Part shown: one piece after another, positions 24,573 through 35,880 of the stretch | How positions within the stretch are numbered: the stretch's first letter is position 1 | How the letters are laid out: the number at the start of each line of letters is the position of its first letter | Origin: Haematococcus lacustris | Taxonomy: Eukaryota; Chlorophyta; Chlorophyceae; Chlamydomonadales; Haematococcaceae | Length of the DNA stretch: 64,000 nucleotides | Direction of reading: 5' to 3' | NCBI GenBank assembly: GCA_030144725.1 | Contig: JASKMD010000025.1 | Span: forward strand, 7,271,663-7,335,662 | Made by a program: the position numbers and the translations under genes | Notes under the pieces: model-generated | Seen by the model: only the letters and a program-made list of their open reading frames with translations | What the model was told of the DNA's origin: nothing | The model's database searches: none

Positions 24573-26177
24573 CAGCGCAGCACAGCGCAGCGCAGCACAG
24601 CGCAGCACAGCGCAGCACAGCGCAGCACAGCGCAGCACAGCGCAGCACAGCGCAGCACAGCGCAGCACAGCGCAGCACAGCGCAGCACAGCGCAGCACAG
24701 CGCAGCACAGCGCAGCACAGCGCAGCACAGGTGAGGACAGGTGAGGCTATGCAGTCTAGCAGCAGCAGCAGCACTGAGGGCCCACAGCCTCCCTCATTGA
24801 CATGAGCACAGCAGGTGGTCAGCAGCAGCAGCAGCACCATAGCTGCTGATGTCCTTGACCAGCAACTCCTGGCAACGAGCAGGCTGGCCAGTGTTTGGTG
24901 GACTAGGGAGGTGGGAGGGGGCTCCAACAAAACACAAGGCAGGCAGCAGGTGCACAGCACGCTGCAAGACAAGCAGCAGGTTCAGGTTTGTACGCGACGA
25001 CTCACTCAACAAGGAGGTGTCTATGCTGGTGGGCCCATGCTGCTGCTGTGCCCTGCCTCATGGCCCCCTGCTGCTCCCCTCGCCCAGGTTCATGAAGCAG
25101 GCCGCTGAGCCGGGGTCCATCTTCATAGAGTCTGGCGCCACCAGCTCAGGCAGCTACAGTGGCAGCAGCAGCAGCTCAGGCAGCGGACCAGCCCAGCGCT
25201 CCACAGGAGCTCGCGGTGGCCTGCGTGTTCCAGCAGCAGCAGCAGCAGGGTCCTCAGGCCAGTCATCATCAGGGTCAGGCGGCAGCAACGCTTTGCGAAG
25301 GGGCCCTGCAGGCCGCCAATGCACTGCAGCTGGCTCTGGGCAAAAGTCCCAGGGGCAGGGCCAGGGGTCTGCAGCTACAGGGGCAGGGTCACAGTCGGGG
25401 TCGTTTGAAGCGGCGGTGGGTTTGTGGCGCAACCTGACTGGCAAGCTGTTTGACCTTGAAGCCAACATCGTCATGACGGCTAGCGCCACGGAGCTGCAGA
25501 CGGGGCTGGTGAAGCAGCTGAAGAAGAAGGTGAGAGAGTGGTGTTGAAGTACCCAGCATACAAGGGACAGCAGAGACTTGGGGAAGGGGTTTGCAGGGTG
25601 AAGCAGTCGAAGAAGAAGGTGAGAGGGCGGTGTTGAAGGGGCGCCCTCCCACCTTCACCTTCTCACCAGGAGCGCTTCAAAGCAGACAAGGGACAATTGA
25701 GGGACTCGGGTACTTGGTCTGCAGGGGCAAGCATTGGGCATGTCAGTAGCCATGCGCCATGCAGCCTAGCTTTCCCCTCTCAGCCCCCTTCCATCTCACA
25801 CCTACTTCCCCTGCCACACTCTTGTCATTGCCACCGCTGCCGCCGCCACCGCTGCGGTCGCAACCATTGCTGGCGGCGCAGGTCGTCAAAGGCCAGGCCA
25901 GTGCAGATGCCCTGCGCCAGGAGGAGGTCAAGCTCAGTGGCATGGAGCAGCAGCTGGGCACACTGCAGGTGAGAACAGCTGGACAGAGCACCTGTCTTGG
26001 CATACCACCCTCATCCACTGCGTGCTTACTATACTACTGTGGGCAGTCAGCACCAGCCAGGCAGCATACATACAGAAACAGGGAAAGTGCAGCCATGTTG
26101 TCAACTATTGACTGCCTCAGTGCTCCTGCTGAAGCTGCTGCGGCCAACTTGCTCCCGCTGCTAACTTGCTGCCAATG

Positions 26178-26269
<92 letters not shown>

Positions 26270-28999
26270 ACTTCCTAGGATGACTTCAACAAAACAGCCT
26301 CAGCGGTGGGCAACGTGCTCAGCTTCCTTGGCTTTGGCAATCAGTCTCAGGGCAGCGCCCCGGCAGGAGCTACTGGACCCAGGAGCAGTAGCAGCGGCAG
26401 CAGTGGCAGCAGTGGCAGCAAGCAAGCGCTTGCTGACAGCAGCCAGGCAGGCAGGGTCAGCAAGCCACCCAGCACGCCGACCAAGCTGGCACCCCAGCCC
26501 CCTCCTAAGAGCGGGGCAGGAGGGCTGTGGGCCTCTGTACAGGACAGGATGTCTAGCCTGGAGCAGCAGTTCAGCAACCAGGTCAGTGTGCCAGGGTGCC
26601 GGCAGCAAGGCAGGCCTGTATGTTCCCACCTGCTTGCCTGTTCTTGCCTTCACTGCTGCTGCATTGCCCACCCCTGCTTGCCTGACTGTCAGGTGGCTGC
26701 CACTGAGCGTCAGAGCCTTGAGGTACGGCGCCTGAAGCAGGAGCTCAGTCGGGGCGTGGTGGAGGAGGCTGCGGTGGCCAGGGCAGAGGAGCTGCTGCAG
26801 GTGGGTGCTACCATGCAGGTGGCTGCTAAAGCGCCATGCAGCTCATGCCCTTGTGGCTAGCAGATTATAGGTAGGCCCAGGTCAGGGATCGTATCAGCCT
26901 GCCTCTTCCCAGCTCCTGACTGCAGTGGGCCTGGGTTCTGTACTGCCTGGAGTCCTGTACTGCCTAGATTGTTGTACTGCCTGGGAGCCTCAACCGTCTC
27001 TTGCAGCAGAGCTCATAGTCTGCTGGGGTTGTAGGCTGGGTCTGGGCAGTTTATGACAGCATGTTTGAGTACAAATTGCCTTAACCACTCCATTGTCTGC
27101 GCAGCGCATGGAGCGGCGGTTGAGTAAGTTGGACCAGGAGGTGGCAACTCAACGTCAGACCACACCTGGCTTCTTCAGCATGTTTGGCAGCTTTGGTGCA
27201 ACACCACCTGCAGAGGCTCCCCTTCCCGCAGCTGCCCCTGCCCCTGAGCCTGCAAGACAAGGTGCACCCAGCAGCAGCCCCGCAGCAACAGCTGCCTCCT
27301 CTGCCCCTGCCCCGGCTGCTGCTGGGTCCAAACCCACCGCTCCCACCGGCTTTGGCGGCCTGCTCTCACGCATGTTTGGGGGCGGGCGCTCTGGCAGCCA
27401 GAAGACAAATGCAGTCTCCGCTACTGCCCCCGCCACCAGTGCCATCCCAGAGCAGCAGCAGCAGCAGCTGCTAGGGGGGTCGCAGCGGGCTGCTCCTGCC
27501 CCTCGCGGGAGGACTGCGCCAGTGCCTGTGCGTGGGGCTTCTGTGGAGGTTATAGCAGCCCAGACCAGCAACCCGGCGGTGGCAGCCGCCCAGGTTGGGG
27601 CAGGCCAGGCAATGGTCCAGGGAGCAGGGTCCTTGCTGGCCACCTCCCTCAAGTTCACAGGCCTTGCAGCAAAGGTGGGTGAGCTAAGTAGGCAGCTGCC
27701 TGACCCCTGCATCCCCTTCACCATAACCCTCCCCCTGCCTTGTCCCCTTGCTCCACATGCAGCAGGCCTCTAGCAGTGCATGGTTAGCACTGCAGCAGCA
27801 GCATCCTCCTTGCCCCTTGCTGCTACTCCAACTCCAGCTCAACTCCTGTGATTGACTTGTCAACAGCATTGACAGAACCTTGACAGGGTCATAACAAGGT
27901 CATGTGATTTCCATGTAATGCAAGGCATGCAACTTTTCAAGACTCACCATCACCCTCCCTTCTCTCGTACAACCAGGTTGCCCTGGGCATGGCCAGCAGC
28001 CTGAAAGCTGACGCAGAGCGCATGATGAAGCAAATGGAGGCAGAGGCAGCAGCCCAGGTGCGCAGGAGCAGAGGCCCCTGTCACACTTGTGGAAAGTGTG
28101 CCACCCATGCATCAGGAACAGGCCTTTTTGTAGAGCCTGTCAACCTGCACACAACCAGCCTTTCACCACACCACACCACACCACACCACACCACACCACA
28201 CCACACCACACCACACCACACCACACCACACCACACCACACCACACCACACCACACCACACCACACCACACCACACCACACCACACCACACCACACCACA
28301 CCACACCACTGCACCACACCTGGCTACCTCCTTGGCTGCCCTGTCTATGACTTTGCCTGCCTGCCTGCCTGCCTGATCTCTCCTGTCTGCCTGGGACCTC
28401 TGGCAACCCCCCTCCCTGGCTGCCCGCCTGTCACTGTGCCGCAGCGCCAGCGGAAGGCCCTGGAACAGGCCTTCATGCGCATGCTTCGCACCAAGCAGCC
28501 GCCCATGAGCTCCACCACCAGCTTCACGGAGGTGGAGCGGCAGTTTGGGCAGGATGCACGGTTCCTGGTGAGTAGGGGCCCCCTGGCAGCACCCTGCAGC
28601 CTGCCTTGCTCCATGAGCAGCATGAGCACTCACAGCTCCCCCGCAGCTTGCTGCTCAGTTGACCCAGTTGACCCAGTTGACCCTCCGCTGTGCTGTGCAA
28701 TGTGAAGGCGATGCTAAGGGATAGATGAGAGTAGGGGCCCCCTGTTTTGCCTGCCTGCTGAACCGCCTGACTGAGTAAGTGCTCTCCTGTTTAATTGGCT
28801 GGCTGACTGGCTGGCTTGCTGGAATAATCATGATCATTAGTCAACCTTTCCTAGATTGTTGTTTAGGGCTGGCCGGCTGGCTGGCAAGCTAGCTCTGTGT
28901 ATGACTCGTTGCCGACCTACTGCAAGCTGCTGCTGCTGTCGGCTTGCTGCTGATGCTGATTTTGCTGTTGCCACCCTGCTGCTGATGCTGATGTTAACT

Positions 29000-29031
<32 letters not shown>

Positions 29032-29693
29032 CTGCTGTTACTGCTGCTGCTGCTGCTGCTGCTGCTGGTGTTAGGTTGCTGTTGCTGCTGTCGCTGCTGT
29101 TGCTGCAGGCAGTAGCAAGTGAGGAGCGGCGCCTGCTGGTGGCCGCCTATGTGGACGCCCTGCTGCAGGCTGAGCTGCGCCAGGCAGCAGCCAGTGAGGC
29201 AAAGCTGCGAGAGCGTATGATGTGAGCAGTCACCTTGCCACCTCTACAGCCTGCTGGCCTTACTAGGGTCAGTAAGTACCTGTCGCTTTAGTGTTGATCA
29301 TAAGGGAGGGAAGAAGGAAGACCCGGAGTCGCTCAAGCTGGTGGCGCAAGTGGCGACGATAGCTAGCTACAGCTCGTCAATCACACCATAAAACTGCTGA
29401 CCATTCCACAACAAAGCAGATGTGTGGAAGCATGAACTGCATGGCACAGGGTTCCCATCACTTCTGTGTTACAAGGCTGGGTCGATAGTCTTGACGGGCT
29501 GCTGCAGCTGCTGTTGCCAGTGGTACAGCTGCTGCCGATGCCCTTATGTGTGGTGGTGTGTGTGGCTCTGCAGGGAGACGCTGTCACCTGAGTCCAGCTG
29601 GGAGGATGTGCAGCTGCTGCTTGCCCAAGACCCGGCATTTAAGGTGTGAACCCTGTCACAAGCTGCCCTCGTGCAAGGTGGACGAAACATGTG

Positions 29694-29788
<95 letters not shown>

Positions 29789-32700
29789 ACATGACGCTGG
29801 CACCCTTTCCCTCGCCCTGCTCGCCTCTGTCTTCCTACAGGCGGTGTCAGACCTTCAAGTGCGAAAGGGCCTGTTTGAGGAGGTGCTGCAGTGCCTGAGG
29901 GATGATGAGCAGGGGGCTGTGCTGACGGCACGCAACGAACAGGCCTTCCAAGAGATGCTGGAAGGTGTGGGTGCAGTCTGTGTGGTCCTTGTTTGACTCG
30001 TGCAGCGCCAACTGGCAGCAACAGCCGGCCCTGTGATGTGGCCTACCCTGGAGGGGTACATCACAGAGGGGAGGGGTATGGGGAGGGGCATGGGGAGGGG
30101 CAGGGCCAAGGGGAGGGCCAGGGGGAGGGCCAGGGGGAGGGGCATGGGGAGGGGCAGGGCCAGGGGGAAGGCCATGGGGAGAGGCATGGGGAGGGGCAGG
30201 GCCAGGGGGTGGAATGCAGGGAGGAGGGGCAAGGAGGGAGGAGGGGCATTGAGGGTGGTGGCAAATGGGGTTATGTGATGTGGATGGGGTTGGGGAGCAA
30301 TAATATGGTATGTGATCATAGGGTCTCAGCATACCATAGGGTAAGCCGCCAGCATGATGGTGCAATGCCTGACTGCCGCTCGCCTCTGCCTCGCCTCGCA
30401 GACCTGGACAGCCCAGCCATAGGCCCGGACACCGCCTGGCCCCTGATCAAACCCCAGGTAGGCGCAGCGCCAGGCACCGCACCAGCCTGCCTGGGTCTGC
30501 TGCCTTCATCTTCCTCTCTGACCTCACCACTCTCTGCCTGCCAGCCTGGTCCTCCGTACCTAGCCTGCTTGCCTGACACTACCAGCAACATACCTGCTTC
30601 GCCCACCTATCTGACCCACCTACCCAATCCACCGGCATGCCTGCCTGCTTCCTGCCCACAGTCTTCCTGCTACCGCCTGCCAAGTCCACCCACCTGACCC
30701 ACTCACCTGACACACTCACCTGCCAGACCTACCTCCATGTACCACCTGACCCACCTGCCTGGCTTGTCTGCCTGCTCAGGTGTGGAAGGACAGCCGCTAC
30801 CTGGCCGTGCCGGAATCCCGCCGCCGTTCTTTGTTTGCCACAGTGCAAGCTGCCCGTGCGGCTGAGGCAGCAGCTCTGGCCCAGGTAAGCAGTCTGCTGC
30901 AAGGGCCAGGGGCGGTAGGAACAGGGGTGCAGGACGCTTGTTGAAGTTGGTTGCGTTGGTTGGAGTTAATGGAGCAGATAGTTGGCTACCTTTTGGCCTT
31001 GCACTTGATGCCCATGCTTGTCCGTCCCCCCTACTTCTATGTGTGCTGTACCTGTCTTTGCCTACCCCTGCCCCTCACCCCTGCCCCTTACCCCTGCCTC
31101 CCACCCCTGCCCCTCACCCCTGCCCCTTACCCCTGCCTCCCACCCCTGCCCCTCACCCCTGCCCCTTACCCCTGCCTCCCACCCCTGCCCCTCACCCCTT
31201 GCCCTCACCCCTGCCCCTCGCCTCTGCCCCTCACCCCTGCCCTCCACCCTTGCTCCTCTCAGGCCCAGCGTGCCCAGGCAGAAGCCCAGGCCCAGAGCTT
31301 GGCTGCCCTGCTGCGCGAGAGCCAGGCAGCTCAGGAGCAGGAGCGTGAGAAGGCACAGGCGGCGGAGAACAGCCTGATCGAGCAGCTGCGCGCTGACCAG
31401 GTGGCTGCAGTGGATCACGGCTGGACACAGTGACACCTGCTGTGTCTGTGGCCACATGGCACCGCCTGAGCCGCTGCATGCAGCTGCACCTCCTGCAGGA
31501 GGGCACCCTCGTACCCTGACATGACCCTGCACAATGCCTGCCTGCCTCCTCATGACATCTTCATGTCAGCAGTACATGTCCTAACCTCCCGAAGCCCAAC
31601 ATAGACTGAGCTAATTGCTGCGAGCACAAGCCCTGCTGCCGACTTGCTTGCCCGCCTGCCTGCCTCCCAACCTACCTGCTTGCCTGCCCGCCTGCCTGCC
31701 TGCCTCTCAACCTGCCTGCCTGCCGTCTGCCCGCCCGCCCACCGGACTGATCGACTGACTGACTGGTTTATTGATCCCAGCTGCTTCTCTGTTTGCCCTT
31801 GACTTGGCCGGCTGCAGACCAGGCTAAGGGATGCATACCAGAAGATGGAGAGCAAGCTGCGGGAGATGGAGGCGGCACTGCAGGCCAAGGAGCGCAGCAC
31901 TGGCAGCATCATCACAGCACGCAGGTTCGTCACGCTCCCTCACACCATGCACCACATCACACCCTCTATGTCACAGCATCATTCTCTCAAACACAGGAGG
32001 TGGGTTGATTGGAGGGGCTGGGCAGGGTGGGACAAGACATGGAGGTGGGGAACAGGCAACCACCCAGGTTGATGAACACTGCAGCTCATGGACTAAACCA
32101 CTTGTGCATTGACAACCAACACAACAAAATCGCGCATGTGAGAGTGTAATGATGCAAGTGCGAGCATGATGCAGCTAGGGTAGGAGTTATGTCTCCCTCA
32201 CCGCTGCCATTGAGTTGCCTCCTGCCGCCCTTACTCACGGGTAGGGGTGCATGACTCTCATGCCTTCCAGCACTCTGCCTCATGACATACTTACAGGCCG
32301 GGCACCACCCCCTTGCCAGCACCCAGGCACGGCCCCACACCCCGCCCCACTGCGCTCTTCAGAGTCGGCCCCACTCCAGCCGTGGCCAGGGACATGAGCC
32401 AGCAGCCTGCAGTGGCACCCCCACCACCCGGCAGCGGGCTGGGTGGGGCCGCTGGCCTACCCAGCCTCCCCGCATCATCGAGAAGCCCAGGAGCCAACAG
32501 TGCCAGCAGCAGCACCAATGGGCAGGATGATCCAAGCAACACCTCCAGTGTCACCAGCAGCGTCTCCAGCATCACTGGCAGCAACAGCAGCTCCCGCATG
32601 ACTATGAACAACGCGTTGAGCACTGGCAGGCTGACAGGGGAGTCCTCCCTCACCTCCCCTGCCAGCTACCAGCAAGCCAGGCCGCTAGCTTCACAACCTC

Positions 32701-33580
32701 CTGCCGCTGCCCCTGGCCCCCACTTCCCTGTTCAAGGCGCTGGTGCTAGCACTGTGCTCCTGCAAGCAGTGCAAGCACCTGCTCCCCTTGCCCCTGTGGC
32801 TGTGGCGGCTGGGGGCGCTGCACAGGCCAGCCAGCTGGCAGGGGGGCAGGCTGGGCGGCCCTCTGAGCTCATGGCCAGTCTGGCAGCAGCGGGCGTGTCC
32901 TGCCAGCGTCTGGAGGATGGCACCCTGGTCTTCAGCTTTGACAGGTGGGGCTGCGCCTTAGCAGCCAGTCAGCCTTGGTGGTGGTGGTGGTGGTGGTGGT
33001 GGTGGTGGTGAAGCATGCGGACCAAAGTCTGTATCCAGCCAGCTTGTCTGATCCAGCTGGGCTTGTCCATCTTCAGTCTTCTAGTCATCCCGATCATCTA
33101 GTTTACACACAAGGTAGTAGTTTCTGTCCAGTTCATCAAGTTTCATACAAGGTGATGGTTCCTGGGCTGGGTCAGGTTGAGCTGAGGCATGTGTGTTGGT
33201 CACACCAGGCAGGCGAGGCCAGGGAGAATTGCCGCCTGATGGTGTCCCACTGGCATTGTGTGGCCTGCAGTGAGTCGGCCCAACCCCGCGGCCCTGCCCA
33301 GCTCCTTGGCTGCTGCATGCGCTCTCACAGCCTTCAGCATCAGCTGCTCTCATCCCACATCCACCGTCCCGGCTGTCAATGTTGTCGGCCACAGCCTCCA
33401 CGACCCGCTGTGTAGGGTGTACAAGTGACGCAGGCCATGAGAAGCATCACACACGTTGGCATGGGTTGCTGTGAGTGAGACCTGGCTGTGCTGCTCCCTG
33501 GTGCCTGCAGGGCCGCGGTGCCACGCACCTCCCCCTCCCCTTCCCCTGGGGCAACTGCTCCTCCCCCCTCACCCCATTGA
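18268..33580 (+). CDS. STT7/STN8-type protein kinase fused to C-terminal FF domains
   Basis: STT7/STN7 and STN8 are thylakoid kinases that phosphorylate light-harvesting and photosystem II proteins. A 27-exon model closes in phase apart from one doubtful small exon near 25670-25709. Kinase exons: 18268-18570, 18659-18721, 18905-18985, 19562-19702, 20582-20662, 21209-21304, 21784-21866, 22261-22371, 22641-22726 and 24396-24519. It shows [10 protein letters not shown] (47-56), Lys94, HRDVKPQN (Asp207), DLG in place of DFG (Asp226), PPEQ, and the family stretch [17 protein letters not shown]. Downstream exons from 25088 encode Ser/Gly/Ala linkers, coiled coil, then three FF-like domains at about residues 935-1130 (for example [20 protein letters not shown]), more coiled coil and a Ser-rich tail ending at 33580. 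Total about 1,450 residues. The N-terminus may lack an upstream exon or transit peptide; the final exon is tentative. Confidence 0.8.
19938..20220 (+). repeat. 13-bp minisatellite in kinase intron 4
   Basis: About 22 near-perfect head-to-tail copies of GGCAGCTGGTAGC. It lies wholly between the exons ending at 19702 and starting at 20582. Confidence 0.95.
21925..22160 (+). repeat. CAG/CAA/TAG-interrupted trinucleotide array in kinase intron 7
   Basis: AGC-type triplets with regular AAC and AAT interruptions fill about 235 bp between exons 21784-21866 and 22261-22371. Long open frames across it (polySer/Asn, polyLeu, polyAla) are a by-product of the 3-bp period. Confidence 0.95.
22805..24389 (+). 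repeat. 60-bp minisatellite, 25 units, filling kinase intron 9
   Basis: Each unit is a CTG run of 5 to 7 followed by CGCCATATGCCCTCC and a constant rest ending in GCTGCCAAC. Unit length is always a multiple of 3, so all three forward frames and at least two reverse frames stay open. The pattern of CTG counts and a rare CTC variant (near 23247 and 24245) recur, which points to block duplication. It sits between exons 22641-22726 and 24396-24519. Confidence 0.95.
24538..24730 (+). repeat. CAG run plus 10-bp array in kinase intron 10
   Basis: A short CAG run is followed by about 15 copies of AGCGCAGCAC, right behind the exon that ends the kinase domain at 24519. Confidence 0.92.
26178..26269 (+). 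repeat. CTG array directly before a kinase-gene exon
   Basis: About 29 CTG triplets end nine bases before the exon start at 26279, so the repeat occupies the place of the polypyrimidine tract. Confidence 0.95.
28164..28309 (+). repeat. ACCAC pentamer array in a kinase-gene intron
   Basis: About 29 tandem ACCAC units lie between exons 27977-28057 and 28445-28567. Confidence 0.95.
29693..29788 (+). repeat. CCTG tetramer array in a kinase-gene intron
   Basis: About 24 perfect CCTG/TGCC units lie between exons 29574-29643 and 29841-29964. Confidence 0.95.
30061..30250 (+). repeat. G-rich minisatellite in a kinase-gene intron
   Basis: Imperfect units of the type GGGGAGGGGCATGGGG and GGGCCAGGGGGA lie between exons ending at 29964 and starting at 30402. 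Confidence 0.85.
31066..31258 (+). repeat. C-rich minisatellite ending at a kinase-gene exon
   Basis: Units built from CCCCTCACCCCTG, CCCCTTACCCCTG and CCTCCCACCCCTG run up to the acceptor of the exon 31263-31400, so here too the array serves as the pyrimidine tract. Confidence 0.88.
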
Positions 33581-34635
33581 CCTCCTCCTCACCCCACCGA
33601 CCTCCTCCTCCCACCTCAGCCCTCTGACCTCCTCACCAAACCGCTGACCCCCTGTACCACCTTGGTCTATATGAAGCCCTATCAACCTCCTCGACCCACC
33701 ACCCCCCTCAACACCCTCCACAGTCTCAACCAACTAAACTCCTGCTTAGTGCCCAGACCGCAAGCAATGACTGGGGACGGAGGTCGCTCCTGGAGCAGCC
33801 GTCAGAAGCTGACGGATTCACCATGGGTGGGTAGTGTTCCTCCGCTGCTGCGGCCTGACCTCATCCCTGGGACTGGGCCGTGAGGTTGATTACATGCGGT
33901 CTGTAGAGCATGCTGCTAAGTCTGGGCACCTCCTGCTTGGCAGGGTGAAGGGCTGCCCCCCAGCATGGGCCCCACCATGCATTCTCAGTCTGGACCAGTT
34001 TGTTTACTATGTTGTATGTCAATGAATGGGTAGGGCAATGGACCACCCAGGGCGCTTGGTTGCCTCAATAGAGGCTGATTGGAGCTCCATGATGATGATG
34101 ATGATAATTGTGGCCTAGCATTTTGGCGAGTAGGGTTGCTTGGGAGACAAGCTACAGACTCAGGGCTACCAAAGGGGGGGGAGGGTAGGGGGGACGCCTG
34201 TTATTTGGTTGGATGGTGGGAGCAGGCCGCGCCCCAGGCGGAAGCTCCTCCCTTAATGCACGCCGGTGAATACCGGAGTAGTCTTCTTCTTCTTCTTCTT
34301 CTTCTTGCTTGGGAGTCATATATGAGGACTTCATGGGAACTACACGAGAGAGTCTTGCACGGATTACCCTGTACATTACAAGAGTGGTGCAATGCGGGAC
34401 AAAAGGCCTGGCTATTTTAGGGCGTAACAGGCGTGGAGATGCATTGATGGTGTGGTTTACACCGCTTAAGCCGTCAGCCGTTAGGCTGCTAGGCTGTGGA
34501 GATGCATTGTAATGCACGGCTCGTATAGTCAGATCAGTGTGTTATTGATGATGACGACGATGGTTGACACCGCTTTTCCTGTAAGAAATTCACTGGTGGT
34601 GATGATATGGCTTACACCGCTTAAGCCGTCAGCCG
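33581..34635. other. Gene-free stretch with repeat debris
   Basis: No exon was found. It holds a GAT run at 34090-34105, a CTT run at about 34282-34305, a module at 34215-34285 repeated in inverse orientation at 39000-39100, and a dispersed tail motif (TTACACCGCTTAAGCCGTC) at 34456 and again at 34610. Confidence 0.6.
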
Positions 34636-35880
34636 TTAGGCTGCTAGGCCGCCCTCCCCCTCTAGGGGTTCGGGACTTTCTGTAACGCACTTCAAAGCAA
34701 GGTGCACAAACAAAGGTGCACATGGGCTCAACATGAAGTCATGCAAGTTCTCATTATTGTTCTGTAAGGTCATGGCAAACTCCGGCTGCTCCCTGATGGA
34801 ACTCGTGGCAGTGCACTGAAAGATGAAATGCATGGCGTCATCCACTACCCCCTCTGTGCATCTGGTGCATGTGCGATCAATGAAAGTTACCCCCTCAAAC
34901 CGAGCCTTCTCCACCCCCAGACCGCTGTTGCCTAACCTGAACCCAGTCAAGCTCGTGCGAACTTCTGTAGAGAGCTGTCTGTTCAGCAGGTGTGGTGCCA
35001 TGTGATTGATGCCAATGCCGTCCCCATGCTTAAACCATGCAGCATACGAGCATCTCTCCCGATGCACCGTCTCAGGCAGTCTAGGGTCTCCCTCAAACCC
35101 AACCCAACGCCTCCCCCACCCCTCGAGCCACTTCACTTCCATAGCCTTGGTGCCTAGGACCATGTCCGGGCTCAAGGTGAACTCACCCCCCATCAGCTCT
35201 CTGGCGGCCAGCTGGAACTGAGCACTCCAGCTGGCCTGGCAACTCCTGCCTAACTCCACATCTGCCTTGATGACCCTCATTAGCAGGTCACTGTGGGATA
35301 GTTTGGCAGTGTTCCAGAACTTGCATGCAGCCCTAAGCCAGTAAAGCTGGAGGGGCAGTTGCCCCAACTCATGCAGCACCATCAGGCCTGACACTGAGCT
35401 ACGTACCCTGGCAGCAAACCTGAGAAAGCTGAGCATGCGTGTTTGCACTGGGTTGGAGAGTTGTACACCATGCCCAAGGAATGCAGTGCCCCATACCTGG
35501 CTGCCATACAGCCCCAAGGGGAGCACAAACGCTCTAATGAGGTGACACAGGGCATATGGATCATGCAGCACCCCATACTCTCTGGCACGCTTGCACGCCT
35601 GGCGCATGGCGAGGAACATGCCAGCCCTCAAATGAGTGGCAGCAAAAGCAGGGGTGGCGCTGGGATTAAAATGCATGCCTAAGTACTTGAACTCTCTCAC
35701 CACAGGCAGGATCTCATGCTTGCAGTTTGTGAGTTGCCATTGAAGACCATCACCTTTGACTTGCCCACATTGACCGTAAGGTGTTTCCTATCTGCAAAGC
35801 CGGTGGCACGTACACTCTGCCCTAGTGCCAAACTCCATGCCACGCCTCCTGGCCAGGTACGCTGAGCGATATTTGAGATG
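34636..35880 (-). pseudogene. Non-LTR (LINE) retrotransposon ORF2 fragment, 5'-truncated
   Basis: The minus-strand frame 34636-35703 gives the region after the reverse-transcriptase core: FKYLGMHFNPS, GLYGSQVWG, a long conserved tail and a Cys/His cluster (CTRCTEGVVDDAMHFIFQC). Just upstream, in another frame, is HLTVNVGKSKVMVFNG, the last reverse-transcriptase block of LINEs, so there is a frameshift near 35710. The catalytic YxDD part is absent. The 5' break abuts the G-rich element at about 35868. A shorter copy of the same 3' end lies at 61390-61640. Confidence 0.82.

Noticed and set aside
22603..24972. Very long open frames on both strands across the 60-bp repeat
   Set aside because: Unit length is a multiple of 3, so frames stay open by arithmetic. 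The array lies inside a kinase intron with clean donor and acceptor.
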